Source: CAVQKZ01 sp963837325
GTDB lineage: Bacteria; Actinomycetota; Actinomycetes; Mycobacteriales; Jatrophihabitantaceae
Assembly: GCA_963837325.1 (NCBI GenBank)
Contig: CAWIMV010000002.1
Coordinates: 930,001 to 994,000, forward strand
DNA length: 64,000 bases
Reading direction: 5' to 3'
Below the pieces are notes generated by a model. That model was given only the letters and a program-made list of their open reading frames with translations. It did not search any database and was not told the origin of the DNA. Shown one piece after another: positions 48,438 through 57,120 of this stretch (the stretch's first letter is position 1; every line of letters begins with the position of its first letter). A program made the position numbers and the translations under genes.

Positions 48438-48983
48438 CATGTTTTCCCCGCTGGTGACCGCCCAGTCTGGCCGCCCACCCCAGGTTTTCCCCGCTGGTGA
48501 CCGGTTTGCCGGCGCCGCACCGCATGTTTTCCCCGCTGGTGCTCGGTTTGCAGCGGTCGAAGCGGCCGCCAGCGGGGAAAACATGCGCCGTACCGGCCAC
48601 CAGCGGGGAAAGCCGCGACCGCACCGGCCACCAGCGGGGAAAAGCGGCGACCGCACCGAGCACGAGCGGGGAAAAGCAGCCGGGCCGCACCGGCCACGCC
48701 GGCCATCCGCCGCCACCCACCACCGCTTTTCCCCGCTGGTGACCGCCCGCCGCCGCCCACCGCATGTTTTCCCCGCTGGTGCTCGGTTTGCAGCGGTCAA
48801 AGCGGCCACCAGCGGGGAAAAGCGCGGCCGTACCGGCCACCAGCGGGGAAAAGCGGGCGGCGGCAAGGCGGCCGCCAGCGGGGAAAACATGCGCCGTACC
48901 GGCTACCAGCGGGGAAAACATGGCGCCGTACCGGCCACCAGCGGGGAAAACATGGCGCCGCAGCGGCCACCAGCGGGGAAAAC
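48438..48983. repeat. Large array of about 15 palindromic repeat arms
   Basis: Five forward arms (48438, 48484, 48523, 48726, 48763) and ten inverted arms (48566, 48593, 48624, 48656, 48803, 48833, 48869, 48899, 48931, 48963) fill the space between the aldolase and FMN reductase genes. Two exact 57-base units (48526-48582 and 48766-48822) are near-copies. Inverted single arms, with CCAGCGGGGAAAA cores, follow at 30-36 base steps. No gene lies here. Confidence 0.9.
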
Positions 48984-48998
48984 AGGTCGACGGCGTGC

Positions 48999-49535
48999 CT
49001 AGGCAGCGGCGGCTTTGACCAGGGTGCGCAGGACGTCGGCCATGGCCGCCCGCGTCGACTCGTCGGCGATCAGTCCGTCGGACCCGACCGCGCCCGGCGC
49101 CACCGGCACGTGTCGGCAGGCGTCGGCGACCACCGCGGTCTGCACGTAGCCGAGCACGGTCTCCAGCGTGGCCTGCGCGCCCAGCCCGCGCCGGCCGTCG
49201 GCGGCCGCGTTGACCCAGGCCACCGGCTTGTCCGACATCTCGGTGCCACCCACCGTCCAGTCGAGCAGGTTCTTCATCGAACCGGGCAGCGTCCCGGCGT
49301 ACTCGGGCGTGCAGAACAGCACGGCGTCAGCGCCGGCGATCGCCGCACGCAGTTCGGCGACGGCTACCGGCAGCGGCGCGCGGTCGTCGTCGGGATTGAA
49401 GTGAGGCAGGTCGGCCAGCCCGTCGTACAGCACCGCTTCGATCCCGGCCGGCGCGGCCGCCACCGCGGTACGCAACAGCGCCGTGTTCGACGACGCCGCC
49501 CGGGTACTGCCCGAGATCAGCAGTATGCGGGCCAC
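48999..49535 (-). CDS. NADPH-dependent FMN reductase
   Basis: This 178-residue flavodoxin-like protein has the FMN-phosphate loop ISGSTRAASSNTALL at the start and PEYAGTLPGSMKNLLDW in the middle. It should reduce FMN or quinones with NADPH in the cytosol. The GTG at 49535 directly follows the citrate synthase stop with one base between, so both are on one transcript. Its stop lies 15 bases from the edge of the repeat array. Confidence 0.9.
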   Translation of the reverse strand: MARILLISGSTRAASSNTALLRTAVAAAPAGIEAVLYDGLADLPHFNPDDDRAPLPVAVAELRAAIAGADAVLFCTPEYAGTLPGSMKNLLDWTVGGTEMSDKPVAWVNAAADGRRGLGAQATLETVLGYVQTAVVADACRHVPVAPGAVGSDGLIADESTRAAMADVLRTLVKAAAA

Positions 49536-49536
49536 G

Positions 49537-50643
49537 TCAGGTGTGGGCGATGTCGCCCCAGCCGTCGACCTCGGACGGCTTGCGCGGCGCGGGACCGACG
49601 TAACGCGCCGACGGCCGCACCAGGCGCCCGGTCTTCTTCTGCTCCATGATGTGGGCCGACCAACCGGCGGTACGGGCGCTGGTGAACATCGCCGGCATCA
49701 TGTGCGCCGGGACGTCGGCGAAGTCGAGGATGACCGCGGCCCAGAACTCGACGTTCGTCTCGATCGGGCGGTCCGGACGACGCTCGCGCAATTCGGCCAG
49801 TGCCGCCTGCTCGAGGGCGTTGGCCGCTTCGAAGCGCGGTGCGTTGAGCTCCTGGCAGGTGCGCCGCAGCACGCGGGCGCGGGGGTCCTCGGCCCGGTAG
49901 ACCCGGTGCCCGAAGCCCATCAGCCGCTCGTGCCGATCGAGCACGCTGGCCACGACCTTGTGCGCGTCGCCGGTCTTCTCGACCTCCTCGATCATCGGCA
50001 GGACGCGGGCCGGCGCGCCGCCGTGCAGCGGACCGCTCATCGCCCCGATCGCACCGGACATGGCCGCCGCGACGTCGGCGCCGGTTGAGGCGATGACGCG
50101 GGCGGTGAAGGTCGAGGCGTTCATGCCGTGCTCGGCGGCGGAGACGAAGTAGGCGTCGACCGCCTTCACGTGGGCCGGGTCGGGCTCGCCGCGCCAGCGC
50201 ACCATGAACCGCTCGACGATGGTCGAGCACTGGTCGATGCGCGATTGCGGTACCGCGGGGTTGGCCAGCCCGCGCGCGGACTGGGCGACGTAGGACAGTC
50301 CCATGACGGCGGCTCGGGCCAGCTGCTCGCGGGCCTCCTCGTCGCTGATGTCGAGCAGCGGCCGGTAACCCCAGACGGGCGAGAGCATGGCGAGGGCGGC
50401 CTGGACGTCGACCCGCACGTCGCCGGTATGCACCGGGATCGGGAACGGCTCGGCCGGCGGCAGGCCGGGGCCGAACTTGCCGTCGACGAGCAGGGCCCAG
50501 ACGTTGCCGAAGGTGACCACACCGGCGAGGTCTTCGATGTCGACGCCGCGGTAGCGCAGCGCACCGCCGTCCTTGTCCGGCTCGGCGATCTCGGTTTCGA
50601 AGGCGATGACGCCCTCGAGGCCAGGGGTGAAGTCCTCTGCCAT
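49537..50643 (-). CDS. Citrate synthase 2 (CitA-type)
   Basis: This 368-residue type I citrate synthase condenses acetyl-CoA and oxaloacetate. Catalytic residues are visible: His in GPLHGGAPARV, His in GFGHRVYR and Asp in AAVILDFADVP. The C-terminal ARYVGP segment is also present. Length fits the smaller actinobacterial CitA group. The start MAEDFTPGLEGV is the conserved one; the frame upstream is non-coding. It is followed by the FMN reductase gene with a one-base gap and is divergent from pdxH. Confidence 0.93.
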   Translation of the reverse strand: MAEDFTPGLEGVIAFETEIAEPDKDGGALRYRGVDIEDLAGVVTFGNVWALLVDGKFGPGLPPAEPFPIPVHTGDVRVDVQAALAMLSPVWGYRPLLDISDEEAREQLARAAVMGLSYVAQSARGLANPAVPQSRIDQCSTIVERFMVRWRGEPDPAHVKAVDAYFVSAAEHGMNASTFTARVIASTGADVAAAMSGAIGAMSGPLHGGAPARVLPMIEEVEKTGDAHKVVASVLDRHERLMGFGHRVYRAEDPRARVLRRTCQELNAPRFEAANALEQAALAELRERRPDRPIETNVEFWAAVILDFADVPAHMMPAMFTSARTAGWSAHIMEQKKTGRLVRPSARYVGPAPRKPSEVDGWGDIAHT

Positions 50644-50756
50644 CAACGTGCTCCGATCGGGTAGTTCGGCTTCAGGGGGTCGTCGGATGGGTCGCACCCG
50701 CGGCTCTTAGCCCATTCTGCCCACACGGGACGGCCGGGTGGCGAGCAGGTGGAAGG

Positions 50757-51413
50757 ATGAACTCGATGAGCGACCCGGCAGGCCTCCGCCGCGACTATTC
50801 CCGCGGCCAGTTGGACGAGACTCTGGTGTCGCCGACGTGGCTGGAGCAGCTGCAGGCCTGGTTCGCCGAGGCCATGGCCGAACCGGCGGTGCTGGAGGCC
50901 AATGCGATGCAGGTGGCCACCGTCGACGCGCAGGGCCATCCGTCTGTGCGGACGGTGCTGGTCAAGGGGCTCGACGCGCGCGGGGTGGCGTTCTACACGA
51001 ACTACGGATCGGCCAAGGCCCGCGACCTGGACGCCCGGGCCTACGCGGCCGCCGTCCTGGCCTGGCTGCCGTTGGAGCGCCAGGTGCGGCTGTCCGGGCC
51101 GGTCACGCGCGTCGACCGGGCCGAGACCGAGGCCTATTTCGCCTCCCGCCCGCGCGGCTCGCAAGTTGCGGCCTGGGCCTCGCCGCAGTCCGAGCCGGTG
51201 CCGTCGCGGGCCGCGCTCGAAGCGGCAGTTCGCGAGACCGAGGCGCGCTTCGCCGGTCGGGACGTGCCCGCACCGCCGAACTGGGGCGGTTTCCGGCTCG
51301 CGCCCGAGGCGGTGGAGTTCTGGCAGGGTCGCGCCGACCGCCTGCACGATCGGATCCGGTATCGCCTCGATACCGGCAAAGGCGCGTGGGTGATCGAGCG
51401 GCTTGCTCCGTGA
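50757..51413 (+). CDS. pdxH: Pyridoxamine 5'-phosphate oxidase
   Basis: This 218-residue FMN enzyme makes pyridoxal 5'-phosphate from PNP or PMP. RTVLVKGLDARGVAFYTNY with the FMN site, SRPRGSQVAAWASPQS and the C-terminal PPNWGGFRLAPEAVEFWQG give a full-length match. It is cytosolic. ATG 50757 is preceded by AAGGATG rather than a strong RBS, with a second Met three codons in. Its stop shares four bases with the next MFS gene. Confidence 0.94.
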   Translation: MNSMSDPAGLRRDYSRGQLDETLVSPTWLEQLQAWFAEAMAEPAVLEANAMQVATVDAQGHPSVRTVLVKGLDARGVAFYTNYGSAKARDLDARAYAAAVLAWLPLERQVRLSGPVTRVDRAETEAYFASRPRGSQVAAWASPQSEPVPSRAALEAAVRETEARFAGRDVPAPPNWGGFRLAPEAVEFWQGRADRLHDRIRYRLDTGKGAWVIERLAP

Positions 51414-52729
51414 GCGAAGGCCGCGGCGCCGGCCTGCTGCGTCGGCACGCTGTCGACACCCGGCCGCTCGCGATCGCTCCCTACCGCCGGTTGCTGCTCG
51501 GTCAGGGCACGGCCTTCATCGGTTCGATGCTCACCCAGGTGGCCGTGCCGGTTCAGGTCTACGCCCTGACGCACTCCTCGCTCGACGTGGGCTTCGTGGG
51601 GCTGGCCGGCCTCGTGCCGATCGTCGTCTTCGGCGTCTACGGCGGCGCGATCGCCGACGCGGTCGACCGGCGCCGGCTCTACCTGGCCGCCTCGATCGGG
51701 ACCTGGGCCGTCACCCTGGCCTTGCTGGCCCAGACGCTGCTGGATCTGCGCAACGTCGGGTTGATCCTGGCGCTCGTGTCGGTGCAGTCGGCGACGTTCG
51801 CCATCGCCTCCTCGGCCCGCGGCGCGATCATCCCGCGCATCGTCGATCTGGACCTGGTCCCGGCCGCGAACACGCTCAACTTCACCGTCAGCAACCTCGG
51901 CCAGGTCGTGGGGCCGTTGATCGCCGGCGTGCTCGTCGGCCTCCACCACGGTTTCGCCTACGCCTACGCGATAGACGCTGTCCTGTTCACCGCCGCGCTG
52001 TACTCGGCCACCCGGCTGCCCGCCATCCCGCCGGACGGGTCGGTGCAGCGGCCGAACCTGCGGGTGATCGGCGACGGGTTGCGCTTCATCGCGACCCAGC
52101 CGGTGGTGCTGATGTCGTTCGTCGTCGACATCGGCGCCATGGTGCTGGCCATGCCGCGCTCTTTGTTCCCCGCGCTGGCCGACCTGCGCTTCCACGGCAA
52201 CGTCGGCCCGTTGTACGCCGCGCTGGCCATCGGCGCGGTGCTGGCCGGCCTGAGCAGCGGCTGGATCGGCCGCGTCCGCCGGCAGGGCCGGGCCTTGGTC
52301 TTCGCGATCGTGGCCTGGGGGGCCGCCGTGGCGCTGTCCGGGCTGGCCCACCAGTTGTGGCTGGTGGTGGCCCTGCTCGCGGTCGCGGGCGCGGCCGACC
52401 TGGTCAGCGCGGTCTACCGGCAGACGATCCTGCAGGTTTACGCGCCGGACGAGATGCGGGGCCGCATGCAGGGCGTGTTCATCGCGGTCGTGGCCGGCGG
52501 TCCGCGCCTCGGTGACGTCCGGGCCGGTGCGACGGCCGCGGTGAGCACACCGGAGTTCTCCTGGGTGGCCGGTGGGCTCGCCTGCATCGTCGTCGTGCTG
52601 GTGGTCGGCTACCTCGTCCGCCCGTTCTGGCAGTACGACGCCCGAACAATGGAGCCCGCCGACGTGCTGGCAACCGCGGCCGAGGCGAGCGCGCCGCCTC
52701 CCAGTGAGGGGCCGACGAGCGGTCGGTAA
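51410..52729 (+). CDS. MFS transporter
   Basis: This 439-residue transporter has about twelve helices and motif A-like GGAIADAVDRRRLYL after TM2. It resembles MFS_3-type drug or siderophore exporters. GTG 51410 overlaps the pdxH stop by four bases, so it is co-translated with pdxH. A polar C-terminal tail (EASAPPPSEGPTSGR) follows the last helix. Cargo unknown. Confidence 0.88.
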   Translation: MSEGRGAGLLRRHAVDTRPLAIAPYRRLLLGQGTAFIGSMLTQVAVPVQVYALTHSSLDVGFVGLAGLVPIVVFGVYGGAIADAVDRRRLYLAASIGTWAVTLALLAQTLLDLRNVGLILALVSVQSATFAIASSARGAIIPRIVDLDLVPAANTLNFTVSNLGQVVGPLIAGVLVGLHHGFAYAYAIDAVLFTAALYSATRLPAIPPDGSVQRPNLRVIGDGLRFIATQPVVLMSFVVDIGAMVLAMPRSLFPALADLRFHGNVGPLYAALAIGAVLAGLSSGWIGRVRRQGRALVFAIVAWGAAVALSGLAHQLWLVVALLAVAGAADLVSAVYRQTILQVYAPDEMRGRMQGVFIAVVAGGPRLGDVRAGATAAVSTPEFSWVAGGLACIVVVLVVGYLVRPFWQYDARTMEPADVLATAAEASAPPPSEGPTSGR

Positions 52730-52738
52730 CTTCGTCTT

Positions 52739-53635
52739 ATGGCGCTCTCGGGCAAGCAGTTCACCATCGCCGCGGGCGAGCACGCGGCCACCGTCGTCGA
52801 GGTCGGGGGCGGCCTGCGCCGCTACACGCACGCCGGTGTCGATGTGACCTGCACTTACGGCGACGACGAGCTGCCGCCCAAGAGCACCGGAGCGGTGCTC
52901 GTGCCGTGGCCGAACCGCCTACGCGGCGGCAAGTACACCTTCGACGGCGTCGAGTACCAGCTGCCGATTTCCGAACCGTCGACCGGCAATGCCACCCACG
53001 GCCTCGCGCGCTGGAACCGCTGGGTCGTCGTGCGGCACGAGACGGCCGCGGTCACGCTGGCGCTGGACATCGTGCCGCAGGTGGGTTGGCCGTTCGAGGT
53101 TCGGGTCGAGCTCACCTACGCCGTCGACGCGAAGCTCGGACTGACCGTCACCGCCGTCGCCACCAACATCGGCACGGTGCGGGCACCGTTCGGCGCCGGC
53201 TTTCATCCCTACCTGTCCACGCGCGGGCAAGGCATCGCCGATGTGAAGCTCAAGGCCCCGTTGCGCGACCGCATCATCGTCGATGATGCGATGGTGCCCG
53301 TCGGCACCCAGCCGGTTGCGGGCACGCCGTACAACCTGAGTCGCAGCCGGCGGCTGGGCAAGCTGCGGATGGACGACGGGTTTGCGGTGCAGCCCGACGA
53401 AGCCGGCCGGGGAATCGTGGAGCTACGCACCCGCTCGGGCGGCGCGCGGGTCTGGTTCGACCCGGCGTTTCGGTACCTGCAGATCTTCACGCCCGACCTG
53501 CTGGCTCACGGGGAGCCGGGCGTGGCCGTCGAGCCGATGACCTGTCCGGCCGACGCGTTCAACTCGGGAACGTCGCTCCTGGTGCTGCCTCCAGGGGGTG
53601 CGTGGACCGGATCGTGGGGCATCCAGCCGCTGTGA
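52739..53635 (+). CDS. Aldose 1-epimerase family protein
   Basis: This 298-residue galactose mutarotase-like beta-sandwich has LVPWPNRLRGGKY for the sugar site, His in NATHGLARWNRW, His in GAGFHPYLS and a late Glu in VEPMTCPADAFNSG. It interconverts anomers of free sugars. ATG 52739 lies nine bases after the MFS stop, so the gene is likely part of the pdxH transcript. The specific sugar is unknown. Confidence 0.92.
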   Translation: MALSGKQFTIAAGEHAATVVEVGGGLRRYTHAGVDVTCTYGDDELPPKSTGAVLVPWPNRLRGGKYTFDGVEYQLPISEPSTGNATHGLARWNRWVVVRHETAAVTLALDIVPQVGWPFEVRVELTYAVDAKLGLTVTAVATNIGTVRAPFGAGFHPYLSTRGQGIADVKLKAPLRDRIIVDDAMVPVGTQPVAGTPYNLSRSRRLGKLRMDDGFAVQPDEAGRGIVELRTRSGGARVWFDPAFRYLQIFTPDLLAHGEPGVAVEPMTCPADAFNSGTSLLVLPPGGAWTGSWGIQPL

Positions 53636-53644
53636 GCTGCCCGC

Positions 53645-54283
53645 TCAGCGCTGCATGAGAGCGCGGTAGGCCCGCACGATCAGGTCGGAGCAGGCGTCGG
53701 CCGGCAGCGTGGTGCTGTCGATCTGCAGCGTGAACAGTTCCGGGTCGTCGATGTCGCAGCCGTAGAGCCGCCGCACGTACTGGGCGCGGGCGTGGTCGAC
53801 CTCGGGCAGCCGCTGGGCCGCGGTCTCCGGGTCGACGTCCTGGACGCGGGCCGCGTGGGCGATGCGGGCCGGGCGCGAGCCGTACAGCCGAACCCGCAGC
53901 ACGTCGGGTGCGGCGCGGAATGCGGCGGCACCGGCCCGGCCGAGAATCACCGCGCCGGTCGCGAGCGCCTGCCGCATGATCGCCTCGGCCTGCTCCCGGA
54001 ACAGGTCGGCGTCATCGGGAGGCGGGACGGCATGGGGCGGCGCCGCGTCCGTGCCCGCGCCAAGGGCACCACCGGCGAGCGGTGCGAGCACGCTGAAGAA
54101 CCGCGCGCCGAGCGAACGTTTGAACGCGCCGCCCTCGGCCTCCTCGACGGTGACGTGTAACTGGGCGGCGACCTCGGAACTGATGGCCCGATCGAGCAGC
54201 GGCAGGCCGAGCGACTGAGCCACGAGCGGTGCGATCGCGCTGCCGCCCGTGCCGTACCCGGCCGAGATCGTGACGCCCGGCAT
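53645..54283 (-). CDS. Cytidylate kinase-like family protein
   Basis: This 212-residue P-loop protein starts with the nucleotide loop SAGYGTGGSAIAP (residues 7-19), then LLDRAIS. The region RVRLYGSRPARIAH is the LID-like arginine patch. It resembles actinobacterial cytidylate-kinase-like (AAA_26) proteins, so a kinase acting on a nucleoside monophosphate or small molecule is likely. The one-base overlap (TGATG) with the MFS gene upstream suggests coupling. It converges on the epimerase gene. Confidence 0.82.
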   Translation of the reverse strand: MPGVTISAGYGTGGSAIAPLVAQSLGLPLLDRAISSEVAAQLHVTVEEAEGGAFKRSLGARFFSVLAPLAGGALGAGTDAAPPHAVPPPDDADLFREQAEAIMRQALATGAVILGRAGAAAFRAAPDVLRVRLYGSRPARIAHAARVQDVDPETAAQRLPEVDHARAQYVRRLYGCDIDDPELFTLQIDSTTLPADACSDLIVRAYRALMQR

Positions 54284-55899
54284 CAGTGACCCCCTCCTGT
54301 CGGCAGTGGCACCTCGTCCGCGGGCGGCTGGTCCGCGACGGCCTGGGGCTTGGTATTGCTGGTCCGCAGTTGAACCTGACGGATGAACAAGGCGATGACG
54401 ACGCTGAGCGCCGAGACCGGCACCGCGACCAGGAACAGCCGGTCGATGGCGTGCGAATAGGCCTGGATGATGCCTTCGTGCAGCGCCGGATTGGTGTGCT
54501 TGAGCTTGTTCAACGCGTCCGGGCTCTGGACGAGCTGGGTCACCTTGTCACCACGCCCGGCCAGCGCGGCGGCCGGAATGCGGCGGGGCAGCTCGTATGC
54601 CAGTCGGGCCGTCAGCACGGCACCGAGCGCCGAGGCCCCGATCGCGCCGCCCATCGACCGGAAGAATGTGACCGACGACGTTGCCACGCCCATCTGCCTC
54701 ATCGGCACCGCGTTCTGCACGACCAGTGTCAGCACCTGGATGAACAACCCGAGGCCGGCGCCGAAGACCAGGATGTCCACGCCCACGACGGCCAGCGACG
54801 TGTGCGCACCAAGCCGGGTGAGCAGGATCAGGCCGAGAGTGACCAGGACCGTCCCCGCCAACGGGAACCAGCGGTAGTTGCCGGTGCGCGAGATGTAGCG
54901 GCCCGACGTGATGCTCATCGTCAGTAGCCCGACCAGCAACGGCAGCAACAACAGCCCGGACATGGTGGCCGAGACGCCGTGCACGAGCTGCATGTACTGC
55001 GGCAGGAAGGCCAGCGCGCCGAACATGGCGATGCCGCTGACGAAGGACACGATGTTGGCGACGGTGAAGATCCGGATCCGGAACAGCTGCAGCGGCAGGA
55101 TCGGCTCGGGCGCGACGTGTTCGCGCAGCACGAACCCGACGAGCAGCACCGCGCCGAGGACGAACAGGCCGACGATCTGCCCCGACGTCCACGCGTAGTC
55201 GCGCCCGCCCGATTGGGTGGCCAACAGGATGGCCGAGACTCCCGCCACGATCAGTAGCGCGCCCCACCAGTCGATCCGTACCTCGCGTCTGACCATCGGC
55301 AGCTTCAGCACGCGGTTGGTGACGACAAGGGCGGCGATACCGAGTGGCAGGTTGATGTAGAAGATGTAGCGCCAGTTGAGGCTGTCGACCGCGAACCCCC
55401 CGGCCAGCGGGCCGACCACGCTCGAGACGCCGAACACCGCGCCGAAGTAGCCCTGGTAGCGGCCGCGTTCCCGGGGTGGGATGACGTCGCCGATGATCGC
55501 GAACACCAGCGAGATCAGCCCGCCGCCGCCCACGCCCTGTAGCCCGCGGAAGGCGATCAGCTCGAGCATGTTCTGCGACGCGCCACAGAGCACGCTGCCG
55601 ACCAGGAACACGACGATCGCCAGCTGGAAGACCCGCTTGCGCCCGTACAGGTCCCCGGCCTTGCCCCAGAGCGGAGTGGATGCCGTGCTCGCCAGCAGGT
55701 ACGAAGTGATCACCCACGAGAGCAGGTCACTGCGGTGGAAGTCCCCGACGATGGTGGGCAGCGCCGTCGAGACGATGGTCTGGTCCAGCGAGGCAAGGAA
55801 CATCCCCATCATCAGCCCGGACATGATGACGAGGATCTGGCGATGGGTCAGCGCCTGCTCCCTGTTCGGGGCCGGGCCCGCCAGGGCCGAAGCGCTCAT
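54283..55899 (-). CDS. DHA2-family drug exporter (EmrB/QacA type, 14 TM)
   Basis: This 538-residue transporter has about fourteen helices. MSGLMMGMFLASLDQTIVSTALPTI is the first-helix signature of the DHA2 group, with GKAGDLYGRKRVF in motif A after TM2. It uses proton antiport to expel drugs. The start MSASALAG is preferred over the longer frame. It is divergent from the quinone oxidoreductase gene and overlaps the cytidylate kinase-like start by one base. Confidence 0.91.
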   Translation of the reverse strand: MSASALAGPAPNREQALTHRQILVIMSGLMMGMFLASLDQTIVSTALPTIVGDFHRSDLLSWVITSYLLASTASTPLWGKAGDLYGRKRVFQLAIVVFLVGSVLCGASQNMLELIAFRGLQGVGGGGLISLVFAIIGDVIPPRERGRYQGYFGAVFGVSSVVGPLAGGFAVDSLNWRYIFYINLPLGIAALVVTNRVLKLPMVRREVRIDWWGALLIVAGVSAILLATQSGGRDYAWTSGQIVGLFVLGAVLLVGFVLREHVAPEPILPLQLFRIRIFTVANIVSFVSGIAMFGALAFLPQYMQLVHGVSATMSGLLLLPLLVGLLTMSITSGRYISRTGNYRWFPLAGTVLVTLGLILLTRLGAHTSLAVVGVDILVFGAGLGLFIQVLTLVVQNAVPMRQMGVATSSVTFFRSMGGAIGASALGAVLTARLAYELPRRIPAAALAGRGDKVTQLVQSPDALNKLKHTNPALHEGIIQAYSHAIDRLFLVAVPVSALSVVIALFIRQVQLRTSNTKPQAVADQPPADEVPLPTGGGH

Positions 55900-56022
55900 C
55901 AACCAACCATAGAGCCGCGCCGGATTGATCTTGACGCGTCCGCACTGCCAGGACCGATGTAGCGCAGCACGACTCACCCGGCAGACTGGTAGCACCACAC
56001 CGACTTCGAAGGAGATCGCGCC

Positions 56023-56940
56023 GTGCCGAAGGTCTTTCGTTTCACCGAGTACGGCGGCCCGGAGACGCAGGAATTTGCCGACGTGCCCAAGCCGACACCC
56101 GGGCCCAGCGAGATCCTGGTTCGGGTCAAGTCCGCCGCCGTCAACCCGGTCGACTACAAAGTCCGGCAGGGCCTGCTCAAGGACTTCGCGCCGCGCCAGC
56201 TGCCGTCGGAATTCGGCAGTGAGGTCTCCGGCGTGGTCGAGGAGCTAGGCCAGGACGTCGAAGGGTTTGCAGTCGGTGACGAGGTATTCGGATCGCCGGC
56301 CGAAACGCATGGAGCGTTCTCCGAGTACACGGTGCTCACCGCTGCTGAGACGGCGAAGAAGCCGACACACGTCAGCTTCGACGATGCCGCGACACTCACC
56401 GTTGCCGCGGCGACCGCGTTCGACGGCATCGCGCAGCTCGGGCTGTCCGAAGGGCAGACGCTGCTCATCAACGGCGTCGGCGGCGGGATCGGCGTGGTCG
56501 CTGCCCAACTCGCCCGCGACGCGGGCATCGCAGTGTTCGGTACCGGCAGCGAGTCGAAGCGCGCGCTGGTGGAGTCCCTGGATGCAACGCTGATCCCCTA
56601 CGGCGACGACGTCGAGCAGCGGGTACGACAGCTGCTGCCAGATGGCGTGGATGCGATCTTCGACGTCGTAGGCGGCGCGGCGCTGCGCTCGATTGCCGGC
56701 CTGGTCAAGGATCCGGCGAAGCTGATCAGCTCTGCCGACCGCACCGTCTCCGAACTGGGAGGCGAGTTGGTGCACCGCGAGCACACGCCCCGGGTCCTCG
56801 ACGAGCTCGCCGGGCTGGTGGCAGCCGGCAAGCTCGACCCGCACGTAAATGACGTCCTGGCTTTCGACGATGCCGCAAACGCGATCGCGTCGGTCGAATC
56901 CGGGCATGCCCAGGGCAAGGTCGTCATCCGGATCAGCTGA
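56023..56940 (+). CDS. NADP-dependent quinone oxidoreductase-like (MDR superfamily)
   Basis: This 305-residue zinc-free MDR protein has a GroES-like catalytic half (VPKPTPGPSEILVRVKSAAVNP, EFGSEVSGVVEEL) and a Rossmann half with INGVGGGIGVVAAQLA. The C-terminal GKVVIRIS is typical. It probably reduces quinones or enones with NADPH. The GTG start has GAAGGAG seven bases upstream. The DHA2 exporter is divergent; the 123-base gap holds both promoters. Confidence 0.92.
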   Translation: MPKVFRFTEYGGPETQEFADVPKPTPGPSEILVRVKSAAVNPVDYKVRQGLLKDFAPRQLPSEFGSEVSGVVEELGQDVEGFAVGDEVFGSPAETHGAFSEYTVLTAAETAKKPTHVSFDDAATLTVAAATAFDGIAQLGLSEGQTLLINGVGGGIGVVAAQLARDAGIAVFGTGSESKRALVESLDATLIPYGDDVEQRVRQLLPDGVDAIFDVVGGAALRSIAGLVKDPAKLISSADRTVSELGGELVHREHTPRVLDELAGLVAAGKLDPHVNDVLAFDDAANAIASVESGHAQGKVVIRIS

Positions 56941-57120
56941 GCCCGGCTGGCGCCGCGGCTTGCCTGCGGGCGCCATGTCCTGCCTCGGGTCGGTACCCGA
57001 GTACCGCTGGTCAAATCGGCTCAGCTCTGGGCTCGCCCGGCCGATAACTAGGGGTAGGCCACGAACTGATGGCCGCGCTGGTCGTGGCGCTCCTCGCAGC
57101 GGCGAAGGGAGCACGACCGC

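Noticed and set aside
48566..48983. CRISPR-like direct repeats with a near-constant period
   Set aside because: Repeat arms of about 20 bases leave only about 10 bases between them, arms occur in both orientations and as palindromes, and no cas gene is in the window.
15572..48983. GCTGGTGA in each repeat arm resembles the E. coli Chi sequence GCTGGTGG
   Set aside because: The last base differs, and actinomycetes mainly use AdnAB rather than RecBCD-Chi. The match is a short chance similarity inside a longer conserved arm.
48439..49018. Open frames across the repeat array with HQRGK, PAGKT and SGEN patterns
   Set aside because: They are translations of the palindromic arms in several frames on both strands, with no start signals or domain.
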